A stretch of 64,000 bases of DNA from Janthinobacterium sp. 344 (GTDB lineage: Bacteria; Pseudomonadota; Gammaproteobacteria; Burkholderiales; Burkholderiaceae_D): positions 248,001 through 312,000 of the forward strand of contig NZ_FOKL01000003.1 in the NCBI RefSeq assembly GCF_900112025.1, read 5' to 3'. The position numbers were made by a program, and so were the translations under genes. The notes below the pieces were generated by a model. The model was not told the DNA's origin and did not search any database. It saw only the letters and a program-made list of their open reading frames with translations. Position 1 is the stretch's first letter, and each line of letters opens with the position of its first letter. Below are positions 1 through 8,284 of the stretch, one piece after another.

Positions 1-60
1 GGCGACGAAGCGCCGCACAGCCTGCTCAATGTCTTTGCTGCCCAGCAAGAGCCCGGCTGA
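1..60 (+). CDS. 3' end of an unidentified gene (truncated by window edge)
   Basis: An open frame runs from base 1 to a TGA at 58-60, giving 19 residues that end in FAAQQEPG. It lies 89 bases upstream of mnmH on the same strand, so it could be the last gene before the selenium block. The fragment is too short to identify, and coding status rests only on the open frame reaching the window edge. Confidence 0.4.
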   Translation, partial: GDEAPHSLLNVFAAQQEPG

Positions 61-149
61 GGCGATTGCGGGGCCTGGCGGCGCAAACACCGACGCCGGC
101 CGCGTTTATCGGGGATAATACGCGTTTCCCCGCTAGCGTCCGTACCACG

Positions 150-1229
150 ATGAAATACCCTGCAGTGCTTCCCTTCAGCGATATCCTGCCGCGCCTGAGC
201 GAATTTGACGCCATCATCGACGTGCGCAGCCCGTCCGAATTCGCGGAAGACCACGTGCCGGGCGCCATCAACCTGCCTGTGCTTGACGATGACGAGCGCG
301 TGCGCGTCGGCACCCTGTATAAACAGACGAGCGCCTTCGAGGCGAAAAAACTGGGCGCGGCACTGATCGCGAAAAATATCGCGCGCCATATCGAGGACGG
401 TTTGCTCGGCCATCCGCAGCAGTGGAAACCGCTCGTCTATTGCTGGCGCGGCGGCAACCGCAGCGGCGCCATGGCGCATATCCTCGCGCGCATCGGCTGG
501 CCCGTCACGCAGCTCGACGGCGGCTACAAGGAATACCGGCGCCACGTCAACGCCGAACTGGCCACCTTGCCCGTCCAATTCGACTTCATCAACGTGCTGT
601 GCGGTCCCACCGGCAGCGGCAAGAGCCGCTTGCTGCAAGTGCTGGACCAGCAAGGCGCGCAAGTGATCGACCTGGAGCAACTGGCGGCCCACCGCGGCTC
701 CGTGCTGGGCGGCTTGCCGGAAGAAGAACAGCCGTCGCAAAAGGCCTTCGAGAGCGCCCTGTGGCAGCAGCTGCGCCATTTCGACCCGGCATTGCCCGTC
801 TTCATCGAGTCCGAAAGCAAGAAAGTGGGCCGGCTGCGCGTGCCCGACGCGCTGATGGAAAAGATGCGCGCGGCCGCCTGCACCGACGTGCAGCTCGATA
901 CGGCCCAGCGCGTGCAGCTGCTGATGCAGGACTATGCCCATTACGTGGCCGACCCGACGGGCCTGAACGTGCAGCTGGCGTTATTGACGCAGCTGCATGG
1001 CAAGGAGAAAATTGCTCACTGGCAGCAGCTGGCGACGGCGGGCCGCATGGCCGAGCTGGTGGAGGAATTGCTGGTGCAGCATTACGACCCCGTCTACCGG
1101 CAATCGATCGCGCGCAACTTCAGCCGCTACGCGCAGGCGACGCCGCTGGTCTTGCCCGATATTTCCGAACATGCTTTTGAGCAAGCCGCACGGGCATTAT
1201 GTGCTATCGTCGGAGACGGAAAGCAATGA
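150..1229 (+). CDS. mnmH: tRNA 2-selenouridine synthase MnmH (SelU/YbbB)
   Basis: Replaces the sulfur of 2-thiouridine at the wobble position of certain tRNAs by selenium, using selenophosphate; cytoplasmic. The protein is about 359 aa, close to the E. coli enzyme. It has an N-terminal rhodanese domain with the catalytic Cys at about residue 98 in the motif VYCWRGGNRSG, followed by a P-loop GPTGSGKS at about 152-159. Both are diagnostic of MnmH. I chose the ATG at 150 (MKYPAVLPF) because the rhodanese domain begins directly after it; an in-frame TTG at 66 would add 28 residues without similarity. selD, which makes the selenium donor, is next downstream. A palindromic repeat lies in the 103-base gap between them. 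Confidence 0.95.
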   Translation: MKYPAVLPFSDILPRLSEFDAIIDVRSPSEFAEDHVPGAINLPVLDDDERVRVGTLYKQTSAFEAKKLGAALIAKNIARHIEDGLLGHPQQWKPLVYCWRGGNRSGAMAHILARIGWPVTQLDGGYKEYRRHVNAELATLPVQFDFINVLCGPTGSGKSRLLQVLDQQGAQVIDLEQLAAHRGSVLGGLPEEEQPSQKAFESALWQQLRHFDPALPVFIESESKKVGRLRVPDALMEKMRAAACTDVQLDTAQRVQLLMQDYAHYVADPTGLNVQLALLTQLHGKEKIAHWQQLATAGRMAELVEELLVQHYDPVYRQSIARNFSRYAQATPLVLPDISEHAFEQAARALCAIVGDGKQ

Positions 1230-1246
1230 ACCCAAGACAGAATACC

Positions 1247-1290
1247 GGGGTCGGACCCTGAGGGTCCGACCCCAGATTTTGCGTCTGGGG
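1247..1290. repeat. Palindromic intergenic repeat, copy 1
   Basis: A perfect hairpin with a 12-base stem and 3-base loop (1247-1258 / 1262-1273; left arm GGGGTCGGACCC). It is followed by a second small hairpin (CCCAGA at 1271-1276 with TCTGGG at 1284-1289). It sits between mnmH and selD and belongs to the dispersed family also found at 3319, 36488-36646, 50644, 57935 and 59532. There is no T-run directly after the main stem, so a classical terminator is not evident. Confidence 0.85.
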
Positions 1291-1332
1291 TAAAAATGAT
1301 CATAGCAGTACACAACATCAGCAGGAACTCCC

Positions 1333-2397
1333 ATGTCAGATAGCGCAGTAACACCAAATACCCCCATCCGATTGACCGAATTTGCCCATGGCGGCGGCTG
1401 CGGCTGCAAAATTGCGCCCGGCGTGCTGGCCGAGATCCTGAAAGGCAGCGGCGGCTTTCCCCTGCCAAAGGAATTGCTGGTCGGCATAGAAACCTCCGAT
1501 GACGCGGCCGTCTACCAGCTCAACGACGAGCAGGCGCTGATCGCCACCACGGATTTCTTCATGCCCATCGTCGACGATCCGTTCGACTTCGGCCGCATCG
1601 CCGCCACCAATGCCATTTCCGACGTGTATGCCATGGGCGGCACGCCCATCATGGCGCTGGCCCTGGTCGGCATGCCGATCAACAAGCTGCCGGTGGAAAC
1701 CATCGGCCTGATTTTAAAGGGCGGCGAAAGCATCTGCGCCGAGGCCGGCATTCCCATCGCGGGCGGCCACACCATCGATTCCGTCGAGCCGATCTATGGC
1801 CTGGTCGTGCTGGGCCTGGTGCACCCGTCGCAGGTGAAGCGCAATGCGGGCGCGCGTCCCGGCGACAAACTGATCCTCGGCAAACCGATCGGCGTGGGCG
1901 TCCTGTCGGCCGCGCTGAAGAAAAATGCGCTGGACAAGGATGGCTACGCTTCGCTGATCGGCGCCACCACCAAATTGAATACCCCGGGCAAGAAGCTGGC
2001 CCTGCTGGACGGCGTGCATGCGCTGACGGACGTGACGGGCTTCGGCCTGCTGGGCCACGCGCTGGAGCTGGCGCGCGGCGCCAAGGTGCAGGCGCGCATC
2101 GCCATGGCTGACGTGCCGCTGCTGCCGCAGGTGCGGCAGCTGGCCGAAAACGGCAACATCACGGGCGCGTCCGGGCGCAACTGGCAGGGCTATGGCGCGC
2201 AAGTGGCGCTGGCCGACAGTGTCAATGCCATCGACAAGGCCATCCTGACGGACCCGCAGACGGCCGGCCCCCTGCTGGTGGCCTGCGCGCCGGAAGCCGT
2301 CGAGCACGTGCTGGCGATTTTCCGCGCCGAAGGCTTTGCCGACGCCACGGTGATCGGCGACGTGCTGGAAGGCACGGCCGGGGTTTCCGTCATTTAA
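1333..2397 (+). CDS. selD: Selenide, water dikinase (selenophosphate synthetase)
   Basis: Makes selenophosphate from selenide and ATP, the selenium donor for MnmH and for selenocysteine synthesis. The 354-aa length matches the family. The glycine-rich N-terminus HGGGCGCK carries Cys23, Cys25 and Lys26, equivalent to E. coli Cys17, Cys19 and Lys20; no in-frame TGA is used, so this is the Cys form. The ATP/metal region follows (SDDAAVY, TTDFFMP, GGHTID, TGFGLLGH). The gene lies 28 bases upstream of the PhnD-like binding protein, suggesting cotranscription. No selA or selB is in the window, so only the tRNA-modification use of selenium is visible here. Confidence 0.96.
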   Translation: MSDSAVTPNTPIRLTEFAHGGGCGCKIAPGVLAEILKGSGGFPLPKELLVGIETSDDAAVYQLNDEQALIATTDFFMPIVDDPFDFGRIAATNAISDVYAMGGTPIMALALVGMPINKLPVETIGLILKGGESICAEAGIPIAGGHTIDSVEPIYGLVVLGLVHPSQVKRNAGARPGDKLILGKPIGVGVLSAALKKNALDKDGYASLIGATTKLNTPGKKLALLDGVHALTDVTGFGLLGHALELARGAKVQARIAMADVPLLPQVRQLAENGNITGASGRNWQGYGAQVALADSVNAIDKAILTDPQTAGPLLVACAPEAVEHVLAIFRAEGFADATVIGDVLEGTAGVSVI

Positions 2398-2425
2398 TGA
2401 ACCAATTTTTTGCAAAGGCACTCCC

Positions 2426-3295
2426 ATGACCACGTTCTCCAACAAGTTCCCCGCCATCCTGGCCACCGTCGCCGCCACCCTGGCCATCCACAGCGGCCTG
2501 GCGCAGGCGCAGCAAGTGCTGCGCGTCTCCGCCATCCCCGACGAGGCGCCGACGGAATTGCAGCGCAAGTTCAAGCCGCTGGGCAGCTACCTGGAGAAGA
2601 AGCTGGGCATGAAGGTGGAATTTACGCCCGTCACCGATTACGCGGCCTCCGTGGAAGGCTTGATCAATCACAAGCTGGACATGGTCTGGTTCGGCGGTTT
2701 TACTTTCGTGCAAGCCAACGTGCGCAGCGGCGGCAAGATCGTGCCGCTGGTGCAGCGCGAGGAAGACACGAAGTTCCGCTCCGTGTTTGTGACCACCAGC
2801 AAGGACATCAATCAGTTGTCCGACCTGAAAGGCAAGAATTTCACGTTCGGCTCGGAATCGTCCACCTCGGGCCACTTGATGCCCCGTTACTACTTGCTGG
2901 CCGCCAAGATCAACCCGGACACGGACATGAAGCGCATCGCGTTCTCGGGCGCGCATGACGCCACCGTGGCGGCAGTGGCCGGCGGCAAGGTCGATGCGGG
3001 CACCCTGAACATTTCCGTTTGGGAAAAACTGGTCGAGGCGAAAAAGGTCGATCCAGCCAAGGTGCGCGTGTTCTACACGACGCCCGGCTACTACGACTAC
3101 AACTGGAGCGTGCGCGCCGACATGAACCCCGTCGTGCGCAAGAAGCTGACGGACGCCTTCCTGGCCCTGGACCCGTCCACGCCGGAAGGCAAGGAAATCC
3201 TCGAACTGCAGCGCGCCACCAAGTTCATCCCCACCAAGGCCGAGAACTACAAGGATATCGAGGCGGCCGCGCGCGATGCGAAGTTGTTGAAGTAA
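2426..3295 (+). CDS. PhnD-like periplasmic binding protein, probable selenium-oxyanion ABC importer
   Basis: A 289-aa protein with a Sec signal peptide (hydrophobic core ending LAQA, cleavage near residue 28) and the PhnD/SsuA fold typical of phosphonate or phosphite binding proteins: VSAIPDEAPTELQRKFKPL, DMVWFGGFTF, GSESSTSGHLMPRYY. It would capture an oxyanion in the periplasm for the ATPase and two permeases downstream. The position 28 bases after selD, with mnmH before it, and my recollection of a named family of putative selenate ABC binding proteins that cluster with selD, favour a selenium compound over phosphonate; no C-P lyase genes are present. Substrate is inference. Confidence 0.8.
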   Translation: MTTFSNKFPAILATVAATLAIHSGLAQAQQVLRVSAIPDEAPTELQRKFKPLGSYLEKKLGMKVEFTPVTDYAASVEGLINHKLDMVWFGGFTFVQANVRSGGKIVPLVQREEDTKFRSVFVTTSKDINQLSDLKGKNFTFGSESSTSGHLMPRYYLLAAKINPDTDMKRIAFSGAHDATVAAVAGGKVDAGTLNISVWEKLVEAKKVDPAKVRVFYTTPGYYDYNWSVRADMNPVVRKKLTDAFLALDPSTPEGKEILELQRATKFIPTKAENYKDIEAAARDAKLLK

Positions 3296-3318
3296 TTTTC
3301 GACACGCAGCAGAAATCC

Positions 3319-3345
3319 GGGGTCAGACCCGTCGGGTCTGACCCC
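3319..3345. repeat. Palindromic intergenic repeat, copy 2
   Basis: Perfect 12-base stem with 3-base loop (3319-3330 / 3334-3345; left arm GGGGTCAGACCC, right arm GGGTCTGACCCC). It lies between the binding-protein gene and the ATPase gene of the same predicted operon. That placement resembles REP elements between binding-protein and permease genes, which can stabilise upstream mRNA; that role is inferred. Confidence 0.85.
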
Positions 3346-3371
3346 AGCCCTCATTTGCACCAACACATAGA

Positions 3372-4184
3372 ATGACATTCCAACTTCACAAGGTCAGCGT
3401 CCACCACGCGGGTGCCGCCAGCCATGCGCTGGCGCTGCGCGAACTGAGCCTGGACGTGGCCCAAGGTGAACAGATCGCCCTGATCGGCCCTTCCGGCGCC
3501 GGCAAGACCAGCCTGCTGCACACCCTGGCGTGCGCGCTGCGTCCCGCGTCCGGCACCTTGGCCATCCTCGGCACTTCCCCCTGGCAACTCGCCAGTCGTG
3601 AACGCCACGCCTTGCGCGCGCGCCTGTTCCTGGCGCCGCAAACGCCGCCCCTGCCGCCGCGCCAGCGCGTGGTCAACGCCGTGCTGGCGGGCCGCTTGCC
3701 GCAATGGCGCTTGTGGACGGCCATCCGCTCGCTGGTCGCGCCCGTCGATCCGCGCGCCGCGTGGGAGGCCCTGGGCAAGTTCAACCTGCAGGATAAATTG
3801 TATGCGCGTGTCGACCGCCTGTCCGGCGGCGAACGCCAGCGCTGCGGCATGGCCCGCGCCCTCGTCTCGAATGCCGAGGTCTTCCTCGTCGACGAACCGC
3901 TGTCCGCGCTCGACCCCACGCTGGCCCTGCAGACCATCCACGTGCTGCAGGCGGAAGCGCAAGCACGCGAGGCGACCCTGATCTGCAGCCTGCACCAGGT
4001 GGAGATCGCGCGCGCCTGCTTTGCGCGCATCATCGCCTTGCGCGACGGCCAGGTCGTCTTCGACTTGCCCAGCAGCGAAGTCAGCGACGCCATGATCGCC
4101 GCGCTGTACCGCAACCAGGCGGACACCTCGCCCGCCTTCGAGCCCGTCGACGTCGATCTCCACGCGGCGAGGCCCCGTTGCTGA
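3372..4184 (+). CDS. PhnC-like ABC transporter ATP-binding protein
   Basis: Cytoplasmic ATPase of the importer, 270 aa. Walker A is GPSGAGKTS (about 39-47), the ABC signature LSGGERQR is near residue 150, and Walker B with the catalytic Glu is VFLVDEPLSALDP (about 170-182), followed by the His switch in CSLHQVE. It follows the binding protein and a palindromic repeat. Its stop overlaps the possible TTG start of the first permease. Family resemblance is to PhnC; the cargo is probably a selenium oxyanion for the context reason given at the binding protein. Confidence 0.88.
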   Translation: MTFQLHKVSVHHAGAASHALALRELSLDVAQGEQIALIGPSGAGKTSLLHTLACALRPASGTLAILGTSPWQLASRERHALRARLFLAPQTPPLPPRQRVVNAVLAGRLPQWRLWTAIRSLVAPVDPRAAWEALGKFNLQDKLYARVDRLSGGERQRCGMARALVSNAEVFLVDEPLSALDPTLALQTIHVLQAEAQAREATLICSLHQVEIARACFARIIALRDGQVVFDLPSSEVSDAMIAALYRNQADTSPAFEPVDVDLHAARPRC

Positions 4185-4201
4185 AGACCGCGCACACCGC
4201 C

Positions 4202-5014
4202 ATGCCGCGCGACCCGGCCTGGCGCGGCCGCCTGACCGGTGCCGCCATGATCCTCATCGTGCTATGGCCGATGCTGGTGCAGGCTGAATTCAAGCCGTGG
4301 ATTTTATTCGACGCGCAAAGCCTGGCGGCCACGGGGCAATTCCTTGCCAGCTTCGTGCCGCCCGCTCATTCGCTGGAATTCCTGCAACTGGTGGCCATAG
4401 CGAGCTGGGAAACCATCGCCATGGCCACGGCCGGCATGGCGCTGGCCATGCTGGGCGCCATTCCCTTGACCCTGCTGGTGACGGAGCGCCTGTCCATCTC
4501 GCGCATCGGCTCCGGCAAGGTGTCGCCGCTGGCCGCCGCCCTGCGCCATGGCGTACGCGCGCTGCTGGTGCTGCTGCGCAGCGTGCCGGAACTGGTCTGG
4601 GCACTCCTATTGGTGCGCGTCGTCGGCCTGGGCCCGACGGCGGGCGTGATCGCCATCGCCCTCACGTATTGCGGCATGCTGGGCAAGGTCTACGCGGAAA
4701 TCCTCGAATCGTCGGACGCGGCCGCCTGCAACGCGCTATTGCACAACGGCAGCGGCCGCCTGCAAGCCCTGCTGTACGGCGCCCTGCCCGAATCGGCCGC
4801 CGAACTGGTGTCGTACACGATCTACCGCTGGGAATGCGCGATCCGCGGCTCCGTCGTCATGGGTTTTGTCGGCGCGGGCGGCCTGGGCCAGCGCATGGAT
4901 GAATCCATGAAGATGATGGCAGGCAATGAACTGGCCACCATGCTGATGGTCTTCGTGCTGCTGGTGGCGGGCGCCGATGCCGTCTCCGCCATGCTGCGCC
5001 GGAGGCTGGCATGA
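4202..5014 (+). CDS. PhnE-like ABC transporter permease 1
   Basis: Inner-membrane permease of about 270 aa with five to six hydrophobic segments and the binding-protein-dependent permease loop around YRWECAIRGSVVMGFVGAGG near residue 220. The ATG at 4202 (MPRDPAWRG) is preferred; an in-frame TTG at 4178 would overlap the ATPase stop and is possible if the two are translationally coupled. It overlaps the second permease by four bases (ATGA at 5011-5014), so the two permeases probably form a heterodimer. Confidence 0.85.
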   Translation: MPRDPAWRGRLTGAAMILIVLWPMLVQAEFKPWILFDAQSLAATGQFLASFVPPAHSLEFLQLVAIASWETIAMATAGMALAMLGAIPLTLLVTERLSISRIGSGKVSPLAAALRHGVRALLVLLRSVPELVWALLLVRVVGLGPTAGVIAIALTYCGMLGKVYAEILESSDAAACNALLHNGSGRLQALLYGALPESAAELVSYTIYRWECAIRGSVVMGFVGAGGLGQRMDESMKMMAGNELATMLMVFVLLVAGADAVSAMLRRRLA

Positions 5015-5817
5015 AGACTGCAAAGACGGAGCCGATGTTGCCCATCCCTGCGCCCGTGCGCTGGTCCACCTGGGCCTTGCTGGCCGGTTTATTGCTGCTG
5101 GTCATCGCCAGCTTCGCCACCCTGCCCCTGAAATGGGGCGAGTTCTTCAGCGCCGACGCCGTGCGCACGACGGCCGACTTCCTGCACGGCTTCGCCCCGC
5201 CCGAGCTGGCGCCGGCCTTCCTGATGAAGGTCGGCGTGGCCACCTTCGAGACGCTGGCCATGTCGGCCATCGGCACGCTGATCGCCGCCCTGCTGGGCGC
5301 GCTGCTGGCCCTGCCCGCCAGCGGGCGTTTCGGCCGCGTGGCGCGCAATGCCACGCGCGGCGTGCTCAATGTGCTGCGCTCGATCCCGGAACTGGTGTGG
5401 GCCTCGATTTTGCTGATCGCCGCAGGCCTGGGGCCGTTCGCGGGCACCCTGGCGCTGGCCTTGCACACCGTGGGCGTGCTGGGCCGCCTGTTTGCCGATG
5501 CGTTTGAAAACTGTCCGCCCCTGCCGGCCGCCACCCTGCGCATCAACGGCGCCCGTCCCGCCGTGGCGTTCCTGTACGCCACCCTGCCGCAGTGCGGCCC
5601 GCAAATGATGTCCTACACCCTGTACCGCTGGGAAAACAATATCCGCGCCGCCGCCATCCTCGGCGTCGTCGGCGCGGGCGGCCTGGGACAGATGCTGAAG
5701 TACCACTTGTCGCTGTTCCAGATGCAGCCGGCCGCCACCGTCATCGTCGCCATGCTGCTGATGGTGGCCGCCGTCGATGGCCTCAGCTACCTGCTGCGCC
5801 GCGCCATGACCCGTTGA
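5011..5817 (+). CDS. PhnE-like ABC transporter permease 2
   Basis: Second inner-membrane permease, 268 aa. It has TM segments at about 15-40 (TWALLAGLLLLVIASFATL), 80-105 and beyond, and the EAA-type loop LYRWENNIRAAAILGVVGAGG. It is paralogous to the upstream permease (shared RSIPELVWA/RSVPELVWA and GAGGLGQ motifs) and is translationally coupled to it by an ATGA overlap. It completes the four-gene importer. Confidence 0.85.
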   Translation: MKTAKTEPMLPIPAPVRWSTWALLAGLLLLVIASFATLPLKWGEFFSADAVRTTADFLHGFAPPELAPAFLMKVGVATFETLAMSAIGTLIAALLGALLALPASGRFGRVARNATRGVLNVLRSIPELVWASILLIAAGLGPFAGTLALALHTVGVLGRLFADAFENCPPLPAATLRINGARPAVAFLYATLPQCGPQMMSYTLYRWENNIRAAAILGVVGAGGLGQMLKYHLSLFQMQPAATVIVAMLLMVAAVDGLSYLLRRAMTR

Positions 5818-5842
5818 TTTTCACTTTTCACAAGGAATACCC

Positions 5843-6799
5843 ATGTCAGGCTGGTGGACGATTATCTCGACAGAAACGCCGGACCAACTGGCCGATATGA
5901 CGAAAGTCAACAAGGAGGCGTTTCTCGCCACGTGGGAAGCGGGCCTGTTCGGCGCCGGCTGGATCGCTCAATTGTGTGAGCAAGGCAAGGCGACCCAGCT
6001 GGCGTTCAACGGCTTTCCCAACCGCTACACGGCCTCGGCGGACGTCATCGCGCCCCTGCTGCTGGCGGGCATCGCCGAAGCGCAGGATGGCGAGTTTCCG
6101 CAGGACCAACTCACGGGCTGGCCCGGGAGCATCACCGTGCATGCGGAGCGCATCGCCGCCTGCGCACCCGGCCAGCTGCTGACGATCGAAGTGTGGGACA
6201 GTCTTAAGTCGCATGCAAGCAATACGGATGCGCAAGCCAGTGTTCCTGTTAATATTGCCAAATACATCAATGACTGCCCTTGTCGCATCAAAAATATTGA
6301 CATTTTGAACAAGATTATCATCCGCCCCACCAGCGCCGCCGACTGGCCGGCCCTGAAAGCCGCGCGCCTGGCCGCCCTGCTCGATGCCCCCATGGCCTTT
6401 GGCGCCAGCCACGCCAGCGCGGCCGCTTTTTCCGATGACGACTGGCGGCAGCGCGCCATCAGCACGCGGCAGCGCACGTTTTTCCTCGCCTTTGATCGAG
6501 AACAAGCCATCGGCCTGGCCGCGCAAGTGGTGGCCGGCAATGGCGAGTGCCACCTGATCGCCATGTGGGTACAGTCCGACTATCGGGGCATGGCCGTGGC
6601 GCAGGAGCTGGTCGAGGCCGTGAAACAATGCGCCGTGGACAACGGCCATTCCCGGCTGGTACTCGACGTGGCGCCCGAGAATGTACGCGCGGCGGCGTTT
6701 TACCGGAAACAGGGTTTTGTCTTTTTACCGGAATGGGAGGCGCTGGAAAGCCATCCGCATATTCAGGTGCAGAAGATGGAGTGGCGGGCGCCGGCATGA
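5843..6799 (+). CDS. Unknown N-terminal domain fused to a GNAT acetyltransferase
   Basis: A 318-aa protein. The first 130 residues (starting MSGWWTIISTETPDQLADM) match no family I recognise. From about residue 155 a typical GNAT domain begins (IIRPTSAADWPALKAARLAALL), with the acetyl-CoA region around MWVQSDYRGMAVAQELV and the C-terminal DVAPENVRAAAFYRKQGF. The two halves are joined by an AT-rich linker: I count 26 G/C in 80 bases at 6241-6320, against well over 60% on both sides. The frame is open throughout. It starts 25 bases after the importer, with an AAGGA ribosome site, so it is probably in the selenium operon. Substrate unknown. Confidence 0.75.
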   Translation: MSGWWTIISTETPDQLADMTKVNKEAFLATWEAGLFGAGWIAQLCEQGKATQLAFNGFPNRYTASADVIAPLLLAGIAEAQDGEFPQDQLTGWPGSITVHAERIAACAPGQLLTIEVWDSLKSHASNTDAQASVPVNIAKYINDCPCRIKNIDILNKIIIRPTSAADWPALKAARLAALLDAPMAFGASHASAAAFSDDDWRQRAISTRQRTFFLAFDREQAIGLAAQVVAGNGECHLIAMWVQSDYRGMAVAQELVEAVKQCAVDNGHSRLVLDVAPENVRAAAFYRKQGFVFLPEWEALESHPHIQVQKMEWRAPA

Positions 6800-6994
6800 G
6801 AGCATGATTGTCGGCCAGACTTTGTTACGTATCCGGCCAATCCGGCGGCTATGCGATAGCTTGCAAACGACTCCCGGAAAAGCAGCGGTTTCAAACACTT
6901 CATTCATCCCCATTGACGCCCTGTCTTAAAAACCTGCTCGCCCCTGTCGGTTTTTCTATACTCACGTTTTCATTGATGAATAGAAAGATCGGGT

Positions 6995-7735
6995 ATGCGT
7001 GCCATTAAAAGAGCGGGGCTTCTGCTGTGTTTGTGCAGCGCCGCGGCGCAAGCTTGCGCTGAGACGGAACCAGCCGTGGAACAGGCCGCGCAGGATGCGG
7101 CGGCGTCCGTCAATGTCAAAGGCATCCGCGATCCGGACTGGAAGCCCTACAGTGCCATGCTCAAGGGCGTCGCACGCTTCGAGGAAAAGCATGCGCTGGC
7201 GCCTGGCGCGCAGTTGCGCTTCATCCTCGAGCCGCGCCGTGCCGATGTCGACATGCAGGGCATCGCGCTGCGGCTGGAAGGCGACGAGGCGGGCCTGGCG
7301 ATACCGCTGGGCGAGCGCCATATCTTCAGCTTGCCCGTCGGGCAGGGGCCGCTGTACGACAAGGCCGAACTGACCGTGAACCGCAAGGCGGGCTCGGTAC
7401 GGTGGATACCCTACGTCAGGAGCGCGGCGACCAGCGACACCATCCGCCGCCTGGGCGACCTACGGCTGGCGTGCGAAGTCCACTGGGCCATCGACAAGGA
7501 GACCTTGCCTTTCGCCATGCGCACCATGATGAGCGCAATGGGCGGGCCGTGCAATTTCGTGTCGCAAAAAGGCACCTACAGCTTTGCCGAAGGGCGGCGC
7601 ATCACGGCCGCGACGATCAGCTTCAATGGCAAAAGCGCGCCCGTGCCCTTCAGCGGCTCGTCGTTCACGCCGCCGTTGCGGGAGCAGGACTGGAGCGACG
7701 ACAGCGTGCTCGACCTGACGTTCGCCGACGACTAG
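6995..7735 (+). CDS. Secreted protein of unknown function
   Basis: A 246-aa protein with a Sec signal peptide (RAGLLLCLCSAAAQACA, cleavage near residue 22) and no other membrane segment, so probably periplasmic. The mature part is soluble and mixed alpha/beta in appearance. Two cysteines (in LRLACEVHW and GGPCNFVSQ) could form a disulfide. I do not recognise the family. It is convergent with regA, whose stop lies 12 bases away. The start ATG at 6995 follows GAAAGATCGGGT, a weak ribosome site; the signal peptide supports it. Confidence 0.65.
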   Translation: MRAIKRAGLLLCLCSAAAQACAETEPAVEQAAQDAAASVNVKGIRDPDWKPYSAMLKGVARFEEKHALAPGAQLRFILEPRRADVDMQGIALRLEGDEAGLAIPLGERHIFSLPVGQGPLYDKAELTVNRKAGSVRWIPYVRSAATSDTIRRLGDLRLACEVHWAIDKETLPFAMRTMMSAMGGPCNFVSQKGTYSFAEGRRITAATISFNGKSAPVPFSGSSFTPPLREQDWSDDSVLDLTFADD

Positions 7736-7747
7736 CCGGCGCGGCGT

Positions 7748-8284
7748 CTACTTCACCCGCTGCTTTTCCAGCTTGCGCGCCAACGTGCGCCGGTGCATGC
7801 CCAGGCGGCGGGCCGTTTCCGAGATATTAAAATCCGTCTCGGCCAGCATTTCGTGGATGCGTTCCCATTCCAGGGTCTTGATGTTGGTGGCGCGGTTGGT
7901 CAGTTCGATGTCGGCGTTGCCGGCCACGTGGCCGAAGGCCGCCTCGATGTCGTCCGTGTTGGACGGTTTCGCCAGGTACTGGCAGGCGCCCAGTTTGATG
8001 GCTTCGACGGCCGTGCCGATGCTGGCGTAGCCCGTCAGCACGACGATCAGCATCTCCGGGTCGTGCTGGTGCAGCATCTGCACGCAGGCCAGGCCCGAGG
8101 TGTTGCCATTGAGCTTCAGGTCGACGACGGCGTAGTCGGGGCAATGCTGCTCCAGCAAGGCGCTGGCCTCGTCGAAATTCGTGGCCAGGATGACCTGGTA
8201 GCCGCGCCGTTCGAACGAGCGGCCCAGGGTGCGGGCAAACGCGGCATCGTCTTCCACGATCAGTAACAGACGCTCATCCTGCAT
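7748..8284 (-). CDS. regA: RegA/ActR/PrrA-type redox response regulator
   Basis: Response regulator of 178 aa. The receiver domain (residues 1-120) has the acidic pocket VEDDAAF, the phospho-acceptor Asp in VVDLKLNG near residue 56, and the conserved Lys in LAKPSNT. The C-terminus is a Fis-type helix-turn-helix (NISETARRLGMHRRTLARKL) close to the strongly conserved RegA recognition helix. In other proteobacteria the pair controls respiration and redox balance. Its start overlaps the end of the sensor gene by 11 bases, so it is the last gene of the cyo operon and could feed back on oxidase expression. Confidence 0.92.
   Translation of the reverse strand: MQDERLLLIVEDDAAFARTLGRSFERRGYQVILATNFDEASALLEQHCPDYAVVDLKLNGNTSGLACVQMLHQHDPEMLIVVLTGYASIGTAVEAIKLGACQYLAKPSNTDDIEAAFGHVAGNADIELTNRATNIKTLEWERIHEMLAETDFNISETARRLGMHRRTLARKLEKQRVK

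Noticed and set aside
1247-1290. Copy 1 of the palindrome as an ordinary terminator of mnmH
   Set aside because: No T-run follows the main stem, and the same palindrome recurs at seven other places, including inside an operon.
1333-1420. Possible selenocysteine-encoded SelD
   Set aside because: The active-site region reads GGCGCK with ordinary Cys codons; there is no in-frame TGA.
2426-5817. Annotation as a phosphonate importer phnCDE
   Set aside because: The family resemblance is real, but there are no C-P lyase or phosphonatase genes, while mnmH and selD are adjacent. I kept the family name and changed the likely cargo.
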